A stretch of DNA of 64,000 bases from Synchiropus splendidus (GCF_027744825.2 NC_071336.1:11781001-11845000); one strand, 5' to 3'; shown: positions 35,088 through 45,874, counted from the stretch's first letter. Program-made: numbers and translations. The notes: generated by a model not told the origin, from the letters alone.

Positions 35088-35560
35088 CTTACTCTCTGTG
35101 TGTATGTACGTTGAATCATATCTATCCTTATGAGGACCCACTGTAGCACCCGACAAGGTCAAGCCTCCAGACTTTAAAACAACAAGGCCATTGTAACTAG
35201 GTTTAAGTTTGGTTAGGGGTCCTGGTTAAGGTGAGCCATTTGTTTTGCTGGGGAAAGCACTATGTCAAAGAGCGGATCCCACAATGATGGTGTGACAACC
35301 CTGTGCGTGTGTACTTGTTTATCCTGCCTTACGGGGACCAATTCTTGACAAAACGCTATCCTTGTGGGGATGGATGCCTTTGTGGCCTCAAATTGAGGAT
35401 GAAGACTTCAAAATAACAAGGTCATAATAATTTTAATAATAGGTTTAATGCCCGGTTAAGTTTAGCCATTAGGGTTGGATGGTCATGTTTAGGGTGAGAG
35501 GCTGGATTAAGCATAACAGCAATGATCCCACAAGGATAGATATACAAATATGTGTGTTTT
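35088..35560 (+). repeat. Two tandem units of a dispersed fish repeat
   Basis: Both halves carry the same order of phrases. Unit 1 (35094-35300) has TATCCTTATGAGGACCCACT, GACTTTAAAACAACAAGG, TAGGTTTAAGTTTGGTTAG and GATCCCACAATG. Unit 2 (35310-35545) has TATCCTTGTGGGGATGGATG, GACTTCAAAATAACAAGG, TAGGTTTAATGCCCGGTTAA and GATCCCACAAGGATAG. I recognise the theme GGGGACC/TCCTTGTGGGGA plus TTTAGGGTTAGG from abundant fish repeats. The two units are clearly diverged from each other. Confidence 0.6.
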
Positions 35561-36244
35561 CATGGTCTCAGCCTTGTCTCGGAAATATCATCGTCTCAAC
35601 ATGCAACACAGAGTAGGGAGAGAGAAGGGATGTTAGATATACAAATGAGAGTTAAAATGCTCTGAGCTGTCTTTTACTGTGATTTATGTTGAGGAGGAGT
35701 AAAATGAAAAAAAAAAAATTTCACTGTCGGACCTTGTAATATCACAAAACTCTGATCTGGGCCAGACAGACTAAGGCAGAGGGCCTCATGTCACCAAAAG
35801 GCCAGACTTTGCCAGACTTTTTTGTCTTTGTCTGGTCTCCCTCATGGAAAGTAGGAAGAGTTGAGTTTTGCATTCAGAGCCAAAGCAATACCGTGTGAGT
35901 TGACTAGACTGTGAACAAATATAGCTGCGGTTTGAGGTGTGAGGGGCGGCGTAGGTGGTTGATGCTGCGAAGATGAAAATAGGCAGACCAGGAAGTGCTT
36001 TCATTTCTGACACCGATGGAAAGGGTGCGATCAAGAGTGAGAGCTCTTAACTTCAAGGTGAGGAGAGGAGAGGAATTATCATAGATGTTGGAAAACCACT
36101 GCATGTAATGTGACGTACTTTCATTCAAGGAGGATTGAGTTTTGCGGACCCATCCATGCAGCGATGAAACTGAATGTGATGTTTTCGGAAATTCTGACCA
36201 AGAGGGTTCATGTATTTTACAACTAGCTGCCAGTGGTGAACCAA
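35561..36244. other. Non-coding sequence, nothing recognised
   Basis: An A-run at 35707-35718; otherwise unique-looking. Confidence 0.4.
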
Positions 36245-36330
36245 AGTTGGGGCTTGAAGGTCTGGCTCATTGGTAGCGCAGAGACTCATGGCCTCAGCCT
36301 GTAAGCTGCTGTTCCAACCAGAAACTGTCC
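36245..36330 (+). repeat. tRNA-like SINE head or tRNA pseudogene
   Basis: GTCTGGCTCATTGGTAGCGC resembles an A box (TGGCTCAGTGGTAGAGC type). CTGCTGTTCCAACCAGAAAC about 40 bases on stands where a GGTTCGAATCC B box would be. The spacing is tRNA-like, but the stems do not close, so it is not a functional tRNA. Confidence 0.35.
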
Positions 36331-36483
36331 CTTCCACAACCCTGCCTTGAAATGGCGTCCATGAAAAGCAAAAGAGGATACTTCAAGTCTAATTAATACT
36401 TTTGGTTGATATTCAGGCAGAGATTTCTGCCTGTGTATTCACTCCGACTCATAATTACGAAAAGCTTGTCAGAATAAAAGTCA

Positions 36484-36526
36484 GAATTCTAAAGGCCAAC
36501 ATTGCCTCTGCTGGCCTTTAGAATTC
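36484..36526. repeat. Perfect 15-bp inverted repeat
   Basis: GAATTCTAAAGGCCA (36484-36498) and TGGCCTTTAGAATTC (36512-36526) are perfect complements around a 13-base loop. No outer extension of the pairing is present. Confidence 0.95.
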
Positions 36527-37192
36527 GATAATAATTGATGTTGAGAGTTCAATGATAATTAACGCCGCTCCATTGATGCCAGAGTTGTTGGAAGGTTGGA
36601 AATCATCAATCATAGTATCTGTTTCCACTGACACGCTGGTTCATTTCTCTGCCTGCTCGCTTCGGAAAGTCCTCAATGGATAAAGCATGGATTCTATTTT
36701 CGCATCGGTTTGACATTTAGGGAATCAGTCTACCATCCCCTGATGTTGCTCGGCAGCATTTTCAGACACTTCATGAAAAGTCAGTTTAACGCAACAAGAT
36801 GAAGACTGATGAGGATGAAGCAGCACAGCAGGTGAATAAACACTCGCTCCATCAGGTGGAATGTTTGCTCTGCTCTCTCTGTCTTCATTACTCAAACCTG
36901 GTTCTGCTTCCTGTGGAGACCATGCCAGCTTCCATTCCTTCCTCCATCAAGCCAGAAGGAATAAGGCCATCTCTCGGGTGACAGCATGCTCAACACAAAT
37001 TGTTTCCCGACCAAACAGGAATTTAAGAGGCGTTTTTTGCCATGTTTTGGCTCTTCTGGGGTTTAAAGTAGGATTCACTTGCACCGCGTGTGAGCCATAT
37101 CTTGTCCGGAGTCTCTTGCTGTTGTGCTTCCTGACTGGATTTCCTCAGTATCAATGAAGTTCTATCAACTGTTTAGTCACTGATTTGAGTCG
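36527..37192. other. Non-coding sequence, nothing recognised
   Basis: Short chance frames only. Confidence 0.4.
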
Positions 37193-37200
37193 GTATAGAG

Positions 37201-37339
37201 CAGGGATGGCCAACCAGTAGGAGCCACATTGTTTTCACTGCAGTATAGTGGTTAAAGCACATCCCTGTGTGTCACAAGGTCGCAGCCAGTTTGTGGCTCA
37301 TTCTGTAAAGAGCCGGAAGCCTCAGGTTGGCCAGGCCTG
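37201..37339. mobile_element. 139-bp hAT MITE with perfect 8-bp target duplication
   Basis: The ends are CAGGGATGGCCAACC and GGTTGGCCAGGCCTG, complementary at 13 of 15 positions. The flanks are GTATAGAG on both sides (37193-37200 and 37340-37347), exact. CAGGG ends plus an 8-bp duplication are diagnostic of hAT. Inside, GTATAGTGGTTAAAGCACAT followed by CACAAGGTCGCAG looks like the head of a tRNA-derived SINE. The exact duplication suggests a younger insertion than the other MITEs here. Confidence 0.9.
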
Positions 37340-37347
37340 GTATAGAG

Positions 37348-38154
37348 TCTCATACCACCTTCCTAACAATATAAAAATTGTAACTCCAATTGGGTTCTCT
37401 GCATGATATCTATTTGCTCCATCCACAGCAGACCTTGAACTTATTTGTTCTGGGTTTTGGAGGCAGAAATCAGGCACACATTTAAACCAGAGCGACTTGA
37501 TCAGGCCTGAAAATATCTCCTCATATTCTGTTTCTTTCAAACCTCTCAAAAGAAAGCGTCTTTTCATCCAACCGGCTCAGCTGTCACAGTGTTCTTCGAG
37601 GATGCAGGAAAATGTTCCACCGTTAATGGCTGCCAGTCTGAACCTGCCCGGCTCCTCTGTGTACAGCCTCCCCACCCTTATGTTATGACATGTAACAAAC
37701 TTGGATGGAAACTCTCCAAAAATATTCACACATACTATTCCTATAAACATAAAGAAACAGTGGCTTGTTTATTTTTTCCCTTCCAAATATTAAACAAACA
37801 AAAAAGTGTAAATCAATGCAGGAGTAGTGGGTGATCATTGCACATTATACAAATGAAATATGCATATATATATATATAAAATAAAATATATACATTTTAT
37901 TGGACAGACCTCCAATTCAATTTATTTTGATATACTTTATCTACTTTATTGTAAGTTACATTTACAGTTGTTATATCACCAGTATTTGTTTTCATATCAA
38001 TGCAGATTTTCATTTGATTTCATTTTTTGAGGATTTTCTTTTGTTGCAATTGGTAGACTTTCATATTGTTGTCTTTTGTTTGTGTGTATCTTCAAAAAAA
38101 AAAAAAAGAAAGAAAAAAAAGTTCAATAAAAAGACTTCTGACAACAACACAAAA
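37348..38154. other. Non-coding, AT-rich with A-runs
   Basis: TATATA repeats at 37862-37892 and A-rich runs at 38094-38120; no recognised element. Confidence 0.5.
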
Positions 38155-38400
38155 GTGCTGCAGCCTCACAGGTACCCAGTTCGATTCCAGCTTCAGGCAA
38201 GTCTGGTTCGGGCAAACACAGGTCCTTTTCACATGGACTTTGTATGTTCTCCTTGTGCATGTGTGGGTTTGCTCTGATTTCTACCCACAGTCCAAACCCA
38301 GAATTTATTTTTGACTCTGAGGTGTTCGTAGGTGCGAGTGTGTGTACTTGTCTATACGTGTCCTGTGGTTGGCTGACGACCTTTCCAGGGTGTCTTCCTT
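38155..38400 (+). mobile_element. SINE-like dispersed repeat, longest copy
   Basis: GTGCTGCAGCCTCACAGGTA and CAGTTCGATTCCAGCTTCAG (a good B box) form the head. The body follows with TTGTATGTTCTCCTTGTGCA, TGTGTGGGTTTGCTCTGATT and TACCCACAGTCCAAACCCAG. Then come AGGTGCGAGTGTGTGTACTT and GACGACCTTTCCAGGGTGTC. This block order is that of a very common fish repeat with a tRNA-like head. It is diverged, with no tail or target duplication visible. Confidence 0.65.
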
Positions 38401-38514
38401 ATCTTGGTCCAAATAGGTAAGATAGTCTGTGAAGGTAACAGACGAGAGAAAGTGAATTAATACATGAAATATACAGATACACTTGCTGCATTTGCCAATC
38501 CTTTGAAAAGCAGA

Positions 38515-38660
38515 AGTGATCGGCTGATGAGGCTTCATGAAACAATGTCCTGATTTTCAGGTGCTCAAAAATCTTTGGAGTTGTACGGCCATTGCAATGA
38601 AACCTCACGACATTTTTAAGTGCAGAGCACCGCCCAGTCAGCTCTGAAAATGAGGACAGC
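38515..38660. mobile_element. MITE-A copy 6 (right end truncated)
   Basis: AGTGATCGGCTGATGAGGCT then TCATGAAACAATGTCCTGAT opens it. The CTCAGTAGGTGGCGCT block of the left repeat is lost. The returning repeat GAGCACCGCCCAGTCAGCTC then TGAAAATGAGGACAG stops at about 38660. Confidence 0.75.
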
Positions 38661-38813
38661 CTCGCAGAGACACCATGCACTGAATTCAGGCGGTGCTCGA
38701 CGCGTCATTTATCACACGCTGTTTCGAAATACAGAATCCAGTTAAACCCAGTGTTCGGGTATTGATGGGGCACATACTATTTCAATACATCTCATATCAT
38801 TTAGAAAAACTGA

Positions 38814-38880
38814 GAGCACCTCCGACTGAGCTCTGAAAATGAGTTCCGCTGTTTCACGAAGCCTCATCAGCCCATCACCA
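38814..38880. mobile_element. MITE-A copy 7 (right end only)
   Basis: GAGCACCTCCGACTGAGCTC, TGAAAATGAGTTCCGCTGTT and CACGAAGCCTCATCAGCCCA-TCACCA. Only 150 bases from copy 6 and in the same orientation, so it may be a displaced right half of the same insertion or a second insertion. Confidence 0.75.
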
Positions 38881-40299
38881 GTACAGAGGAAGGTTTTGCA
38901 ATGTGGTTAGACGATCCAACATCAGTAAAAGAACTGAAAAGAAATCCTGTGACAGTGCAGACAGATAACAAAAAATAAAAAAAGACAGTGAATACATTCC
39001 ACGTTGAAGCTAAAAATGGTCCACCCGTTATTTCTTCTTTTTTTTGGTCAAACACTGTGTATTGCCATCACACATCACAGCAACAATTTCACCTTTGATG
39101 TAGTCCATCATGGAGTAATCCAGCAAAGAAAAGCTCTTTTGTCTCCAGAATAGGAATTAAAACAGGAGAGAGAGAGTGACATGCAGAAATGAAAAGGAAC
39201 TACCCGCTAGCATGCAGCTGTGGCGGTTGTCGAAGACGCCGAGCTGTGCTAGTGTGGAGGTGCTGGTGCTTTATGTCCGGTGGAGGCGCGCTTGGTCGAG
39301 GGAGCTGATCAGGTCCATTAACAGTAGGGTGACTCAGACAAACAAAGGCTGCGTTCGGTCTGCTAAACAGCAGGGGGCACTCCGCAGCTTTTAAAACCTC
39401 TGCTCAGGAAGTGAGGCTGATGGAGGTCGTAATGAGAAGCTGGTGGAGCTTGTCGGACCAGATGGAGGAGAATCCATTAGCTAATAGTGGAGGCGTCTCG
39501 CCGCAATAATGACCCCTTCATCAGCACCCTGAAAGCGCATGGGTCTGGACTCTGGATGGGCCTTTGTGTAGACATGGAAATAAACAATAACCCCAACATT
39601 TCCGAAATTTGCAGGTATGAAGACGGAAACAGAAGTTGGGCTAAATCTGGAGAGATGAAGACAAAAAAAAAAAAAAAAACACCCGGTGGATGAAGCAGCT
39701 CTCCATTCTCCTGCACACATGACTGCCACCTGAAAGTGTGCCATCTGCTTTTCACAGAGACGAGCATTATCACAGCCGAATTAATAATGCAGGCGGTTTG
39801 AGCTTAGCATATGACGGTGCACCGCTGCTCCGTTGTGCACGGGTGTGCGCATCCGGTGACAGCACTGGGGTGAGTTTCAGAGCTCTGCATGCTTGTCTGA
39901 GGAGCAGCCGACAGTCCAAGAGAGCTTTTCTTTGGGTCTTTGAACTTTGAGTGAACTTCAGTCTCTCCTGTCCAGAGGTCGAGCTGACTGCTCCTCTTGT
40001 CCTTGGACTTGACCTTTTGAGGTGTTGGGTTGCCCTAGGTAAATCACTGATGGTCGTCGATGTTCTCACTGCGGCAGGGTGAAGCTGGTCACATGTTTCC
40101 TTTGATTTACATGATATTGAGGAAGACAAAGTAAAGGAGGGTAGGTGTTGCTGTGAAAGATGACTTGCTGGGCAATGCAGAAAAACAAAGACGACATAGA
40201 GCTTAAAAGGAAGTAGAATTTTAACCATCTATGGCTGATGCCAGTGGCTTTTCTTTAGATTCCACTGGATTTCTCTTAGTGACCCATCAGTGGGATTAA
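38881..40299. other. Non-coding; contains a strong CTCF-like motif
   Basis: A-run of 17 at 39662-39678. Apart from the motif at 39366-39382 nothing is recognised. Confidence 0.4.
39366..39382. promoter_or_regulatory. CTCF-like motif
   Basis: AACAGCAGGGGGCACTC fits the vertebrate CTCF core CCAGCAGGGGGCGCT closely, including the AGGGGGC heart. Occupancy cannot be judged from sequence alone. Confidence 0.45.
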
Positions 40300-40510
40300 G
40301 TCCTATATATGACCAAGAAGGATCTCATGACATACGTGAGTCGAACACACTTGAAGTTAACAGGGCACATAACCATCAGGTCAAATTCAGAACATCCAAA
40401 TGCACCAACCAAACCCACCAAAATCAAATCGCTTCTAAGTTTTGCCCAGGACCGACCAGCCCTGCAAGTTTCATTGAAATATGCCCATCAGATATAGTGC
40501 TATTCTGCTG
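40300..40510 (+). repeat. Diverged dispersed repeat, unassigned
   Basis: CCTGCAAGTTTCATTGAAAT, ATGCCCATCAGATATAGTGC and TATTCTGCTGACAAAC match the theme CAAGTTTCATTxAAATCCxTCxATCxxTTTTTGAGTTATxxTGCTxACAAAC of a widespread fish repeat. Boundaries are unclear. Confidence 0.4.
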
Positions 40511-41318
40511 ACAAACATTTTTTAAATCTCAAAAGCAAAAGCTTATGTACTGCTGGAGGACCAAACAAGACTTCTAGTGGTGAGCATCAGTTTGAGCAGC
40601 TATGTGTTTCACCCCATTAAGGTGGATGTTGTATTTACAACTGCTGTATTATGATGGACAGGGAGCTCAAAGGGGGATGACAGTCCGACTCGGATTTGCG
40701 TCTGGACTCATGCCGTCACAGCAGCCGCCTGCTATTGCCTGGACCAGGCAGCCATCAGGGCAACCCCTGAGGGGGCAGGTTGACAGCCGCTTGCAAAGCT
40801 AAGATCGCTTTGAAATAGAAGATAATTCTCTTTTACCTTCCCTTTGTGAAGAATGAAAAGACCACAGCTGCCAGTCATGCTCCGCGATTAGGGAACCATC
40901 GGCTTACATTGCCCGCAAAAATGTTGAAGAGAAGATTTTGTGATGGCTTACAAAACGACGAGGTCCTTTCAAGTTGCTGTTTCAAGTCTCAACCTGACTT
41001 TGATCCATTTTTGATCAGAAGAGAATCCCCCGGGGGCTGTTTCACACATTTTCCTCATGTCAAACCCTCATCTGCACTCATCAACGCTACTCCAGTATGA
41101 GGCGGTGCGTCAGAAACATTGGGTCCCAGGGTCAATCCTGGTCGTCACCTTCCAAGTTTGGATGGAGCTCAACGTGTTTGTTCAAGAGAAGTACAGCTTC
41201 ACCTGGGACTGGTTGCTTTCCCAAGGGTCTTTCTTGTGCACAAGTTGCATCATCCCATCAGCTTCCGAACATCACCTGACTTCGTCCTTCACTCCCCCCA
41301 ACAACACCTCCACTGATG

Positions 41319-41322
<4 letters not shown>
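40511..41322. other. Non-coding sequence, nothing recognised
   Basis: 40680-40800 is GC-richer with short imperfect palindromes, but no exon or repeat was recognised. Confidence 0.4.

Positions 41323-41323
<1 letters not shown>

Positions 41324-41374
<51 letters not shown>
41324..41374 (+). repeat. (TA)n microsatellite
   Basis: About 25 uninterrupted TA units followed by CACATATACATG. Frames with Tyr-Ile repeats through it are artefacts. Confidence 0.97.
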
Positions 41375-41384
<10 letters not shown>

Positions 41385-41422
41385 TGTCTTATAATAACCC
41401 TGGCCATTGTGTAGTGAAAAAC

Positions 41423-41472
41423 ATCCCTGAACAAAAGCAAACAGATGCTTTTGTTTGCTTTTGTTCAGGGAT
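41423..41472. repeat. Perfect 21-bp hairpin
   Basis: The left arm 41423-41443 begins ATCCCTGAACAAAAGCAAAC and the right arm 41452-41472 is its exact reverse complement, enclosing the 8-base loop GATGCTTT. No mismatch occurs over 21 pairs. It lies 50 bases after a TA array and 20 bases before the reverse transcriptase remnant. It could be a young palindromic MITE core or a foldback. Confidence 0.95.
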
Positions 41473-41549
41473 TCCTCCATGTTTGTTGTTGTTGTTATCA
41501 TCCTAGCTGCGACGTGTCTTGTGCATCGGTGTGATCAGTGGACCAGGAA

Positions 41550-42050
41550 CTCCTGCACTTACAAAGGTTCTGTGTTGTTTGGAGAACAATCTCCAGAGTC
41601 TTCATCAGATGAGATGTCAGAGCCACCAGCCTCTAGTGGTTTAGCTCCTTCGGCTGGCAGGGCTTTGCAAGTGGAACCAGACAGGATGTCTTCCATGGGG
41701 ACGATGCCCAGCCTCAAGCTCAGGTTGAACATGTGCTGGGCAATTCCACACATCTGGTCCTCACCGGATTCCAGAAGCCTGGAACTGAATCCGTCTGGAC
41801 CCGTTGCTTTCTTCGCCTCTATCACCCTGAGCTGGTCCTCAGCTGGGTGAGAGTCAGGTGCAGGCTGGTGCAGGGGGGGATGTTGGTGGAGGGTGTGGGC
41901 TCAGTGGGACTTGGACACAGTTGAGGCTGCAGCACAGAGGACTGACTGGGGTTGAAGGCAGGCAGTTGGTCTGCTGTGGTGATCTTATTTTTGGTCAACC
42001 ACACAAATCCATGAACTTCAATTGGAGGCATCAACAAATCATCTTCCACT
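41550..42050 (-). pseudogene. Frameshifted non-LTR reverse transcriptase fragment
   Basis: On the minus strand the frame reads VIEAKKATGPDGFSSRLLES, then FNLSLRLGIVP, the conserved early reverse transcriptase block of jockey/CR1/Rex1-type LINEs (KAxGPDGIxxRLL...FNxSLxxGxVP). After a one-base shift near 41695-41700 it resumes as WKTSCLVPLAKPCQPKELNH, then a stop codon, then RLVALTSHLMKTLE, matching WKTSxxVPVPKxxxPxELNxFRPVALTSHxMKTLERLV. Upstream, a proline-rich segment (ITTADQLPAFNPSQSS) precedes the domain as expected. The catalytic FADD-type motif is not in this fragment. It is dead by frameshift, stop and truncation. Confidence 0.8.
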
Positions 42051-44478
42051 GAACACAGTTGTCCATGCTCAATGCTTAATCTTCAAACTACTCAGTTTAA
42101 GAACCCTCCATTATCTCTCTCTCTCTTGCATCATTTTTCTTCTTATACCTCATACTCTTCTCAGAACACTCCTCTGCTGCCTCCACTCCATTTCTCCTTT
42201 TTGGGTGCCCACCATGATACTTGCGAGAGATCTTCTGTGCTCCGTAACTCACCACAAAGGATGTCGGGAAATGACCAATCCTCAAAACTCAAATGTATAT
42301 TTTACCAGACTGGTTTTTAGTGCATTTCATCTCTTTGTAGCACTGTTGCTATCCTTGCAGGAAGCCTCTGGCTAAAATATGTTGTTCATCTATTCTGTAT
42401 GGCTGCCTTTATTGGTGACTGGAGCCCATACCAAAACAAGAGACCCCCTTCATAGGTCACCAGTTCACCCACCCAGACCCATAAACCCACGGTCGCCACA
42501 CCTCTGGGTCTCTCCGTTTGTGTACAAATGTGAAATCGTGTTTGTTGCCGCGTCCAGGGTATTAACTGGTCTTCATGCACTTGTGTAATAGATAATTATA
42601 GTCTGGTTTTGAAGCGCACACTGAACCATCATTTCATTTCATTGCTGTCATGGAACATGGCTGGAACACACACACACACACACACACACATCAACACATC
42701 TTTATGCACACACACGAACACCCCGTGTCTCATTAAAACCCAAGCAAAGCACCAAAGCTCCCTGGTGGGTCGGCACTAATCCTGGTCCAGTTCTTAGCCG
42801 TGCGAACCATGTGTCTCGGGGAATCATCACACACATGAACACTTACACACTTTGGACTCCCACCAGGGCCACTCTGACACTGATCCAGGAACATTACATC
42901 CCGGCGAATCACCCGAGCAACAGATGGATCAACACACACAGCTCCTGGCATTTGCTTAGTTTGGTGCCCGTCCACAACCACTGTTGGTTGAGACAATATG
43001 AGCACTGGCTGTAGGAAATCTTAATATGAAAAGACATGAAGGGTTTTTATTTCTATTGAATCCCTATGATCAATCAGAAGTGCATCTCTGCCCGAGAAAG
43101 GCAGCTTCGTCTCCTCACGTAAAGAACAGAAGGCTGTTTCATCTACATGGCTATAATTCAGTGGAAAACCAGAGAGCCCTCAGAATGGCTTTCTCAATGT
43201 TATGGTGGCAGTTTTGTGACATTGTGACATTTGCCCGGTCCTGTTGTCCTCAGCTAAAAATAATTGTATTTATGTTTGTTGAGAGTTGTTGGAAACTCTC
43301 CCATGTGTATGTAGTTAACAGTGAACCTGAAGAATGTTTCATTCATATGAGCCAGTGTGTTGGTGACCTGATGCGCCTGTGGGTTTGTCGAAGTCCAGGT
43401 GTGACCAGTGAAGAAAGAAAGAAACTACCATTGAAAAAGAACTGTGTGAAGCACTGGTCAGAAATAAAAAAAAGATGGTTGAGTTGTGGTTATATGTGTT
43501 TCCGGTCTGTAATCCAGTCTATTTGTTGTTACATAAAAAGAGAATCATGACATGGAATTACAATTTGAATGAATGGCCATTGATGTTAGATCATCTGCAA
43601 CTGGAGCTTTACTGAGTCAAACAACAGACTGATCTTTACCCTCTGGACACCCAAGGGTTAGTAACGCTTCAATACAATAGAATCATTGAGGTGTTTAGTT
43701 GAAGTGAAATTTTGCCAATATATGAACCTCAATACAAAATGAGGTGAAACTCACTCCAAATGGTGAATATTTCCAAGTGGATTTTGGTGCCGCAGGGTGA
43801 CGTTGATGGCAGCATGCCGCCTAAAAGAAAGACTTCTTTCGCTCTATCACTTAATGTATATGGCTCCTCAAATGATGTGTTTCACGCACTGTACTTGCTA
43901 TACTATACACTATACTTGCCATGAAACACGCTAGAAAACTTTCACTTTGGGCCGCGAGGGCCAAGACGTTCAGTTTTAATACATTAGCCACGTATGGTGG
44001 AAGTAGTGTGCCACTAAATTGACTTGACAGTTGCAAATCTCTAACAGTTAACAACTATGGAGAAGTTCTTGAAAAGAAAAAAATGAAGAAGAAAGTGATG
44101 CTGCTCCCCCCAACAGCAAAAACTGAAAGCAACTGCAATTTTATGGCAATACTTTCAGTTACACTTACATATATCATGTATGGAGTTATTATTTTCATAT
44201 TATGATATTTAGACTTAGATTTATTATATGTGTTATTCAGTTTTTCCAATTTTCTGAACAGTTTGCATCAAATGCATTTTTTTCTTTTTTTGTCAGTAAA
44301 TTTGCTGAATATGACTTGCACTTGGTTCTGCTGCTGGTTGGACTTCTTGATGAGAAATGAATATCTTTGCAATGATCACATGGTTTCATGTCATTTCACA
44401 AGGTTTTGGTATGTTAGAGATTAAATATGGTTGTTGATCACAAATGAAATTGAGAGTCATGAATCAGTTCTGTTACTT
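42051..44478. other. Non-coding; contains a CA array and a 174-codon frame without domains
   Basis: The plus frame 43026-43550 is cysteine- and tryptophan-rich but matches no family I recognise. 43640-44480 might be the body of the hAT element whose right end is at 44546, although no left end was found. Confidence 0.35.
42666..42690 (+). repeat. (CA)n microsatellite
   Basis: About 12 CA units followed by an imperfect CA-rich stretch to 42716. Confidence 0.95.
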
Positions 44479-44546
44479 GAATGGGCCCGGAGCCCACTTG
44501 TTCTGGGAAAGGTGGGCCCCGAGATCAAAAAGGTTAAGAACCCCTG
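44479..44546. mobile_element. Right end of a hAT (Charlie-like) element
   Basis: The segment ends AAAAAGGTTAAGAACCCCTG, whose reverse complement CAGGGGTTCTTAACCTTTTT is a classic hAT/Charlie terminus. Upstream GGGCCCGGAGCCCACTTGTT and GGTGGGCCCCGAGATC fit its subterminal region. No matching left end with the flank CACTAGAC was found, so it is truncated. Confidence 0.6.
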
Positions 44547-44757
44547 CACTAGACCGTGTCGAGACCAGACCAAGGCCGAAGTCTATTAGTCATGCAGACA
44601 TAGACATTCATTTCTTACCGCAATGGTTGTTTAAAAATAAAATAATAAGAACTGAAATGCGATGATTTTGGCACTCGCATGGCTGGATTTTGATCATTTT
44701 GGTCTTGGTCTCTGTACGCTCTGGTCGCGACGTGGTCTTGACTACAAGACTAATAAA
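44547..44757. mobile_element. Imperfect palindromic MITE, unassigned
   Basis: GACCGTGTCGAGACCAGACC near 44553 faces CTCTGGTCGCGACGTGGTCT near 44718-44745. The inner GACCAAGGCCGAAGTC faces TTTTGGTCTTGGTCTC. The GAGACCAAGACC theme with a GTCTTGACTACAA end is familiar from fish genomes. Boundaries are approximate. Confidence 0.4.
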
Positions 44758-45871
44758 TACACCAAGAAACATCAATGTAGAAGTGATGAGAGCTCACCAT
44801 CCTCACCCTCACCAACCCCTCCTTCGAGCAGGTCACAGTGGAGGAGAAACATTTGAGTCCACCACTGCTGTAGGCTGGCTTCCATGTCCACTTGAACCTC
44901 TGGAGAAAGACTGTGATGAAACTAGAAATGTAATGATGGTTCGATACGATGCAGTATTTTTGTTTATATTTGTTCAATTAAACTGAAAAGCACAGCTTTC
45001 ACCATCATTTTTGGACATTTAGGTTGAGAGGTTCTACTGTTTTCATTTGAAATGCTCTGTACATCCTTTTTTTCCACGAAACACTTTGTATTCCAACTTT
45101 AGAATGAAAAGTTCTCCATAATTAAAAGATGTTTGACTGACTGACACATAATCATCTCTGCTGTAACTGATTATGCTGATTAGCGCAACCTGACTCGTGC
45201 ACACACACACACACACGTGCACACGACCCTCCCAAGCAAGCACACTTTTGTCGATCCTTGGGCGGAAAATGCGATGGCCATGGCTCCTCTCAACATTCTT
45301 AAAACACATAAGTGTGACATTTACCGACACGTGCGCAGCCTCACACACACCTTCTGATGTGAGTCCGGCGTGCCTGGAAACCATGGCAGCGGAGTCTGCA
45401 GCCGTCGCCATGCCAACAGCAGCCACTGCTCCTGGCAGGGATAACACTCACAGGGTGACACCTGATGATTTCAGACACACGCAGGCACGAATGAACGCAC
45501 TCACACACAGGACGCCCGTGACAAACAAAAGGAACAAAGGAAAGCCTGAGTGAGTGCGGTATAGGTCACACGCAGAGAAGCTAAGAAGGCAATAAGGTAT
45601 ACGCAGACGTGCACGCTCACACAAGGGCTCTGAATCATGCATCTCTCTACTTCACTCAGCACAAATCACACAACCAATCAAGGCACACAAATGAGGCGAG
45701 CAACCAGTCCCTCAAGCTGCACACAAACGGACAAACACACACTCACATGAGACACACTCACATCACATCTTCACTCCACGTATTAATAACCAGGTCCCCA
45801 ATGTCAATTTGAGCTCCTGGAATGGACCGAGGATGAGAGACACACAGCTCACACGTGCACGCCCCACTTCA

Positions 45872-45874
<3 letters not shown>
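44758..45874. other. Non-coding, CA-rich in places
   Basis: Scattered ACAC strings at 45199-45217, 45460-45510 and 45740-45760; no array longer than 10 units and no element ends. Confidence 0.4.

Noticed and set aside
36245..36330. Functional tRNA gene
   Set aside because: A- and B-box-like strings occur, but acceptor and anticodon stems do not pair; treated as a SINE head or pseudogene.
43026..43550. A 174-codon plus-strand frame
   Set aside because: No recognised domain; flanked by AT-rich non-coding DNA, with no plausible splice context noted.
43640..44546. Full-length hAT element ending at 44546
   Set aside because: No CAGGGG-type left end with the flank CACTAGAC and no transposase similarity could be found in this interval.
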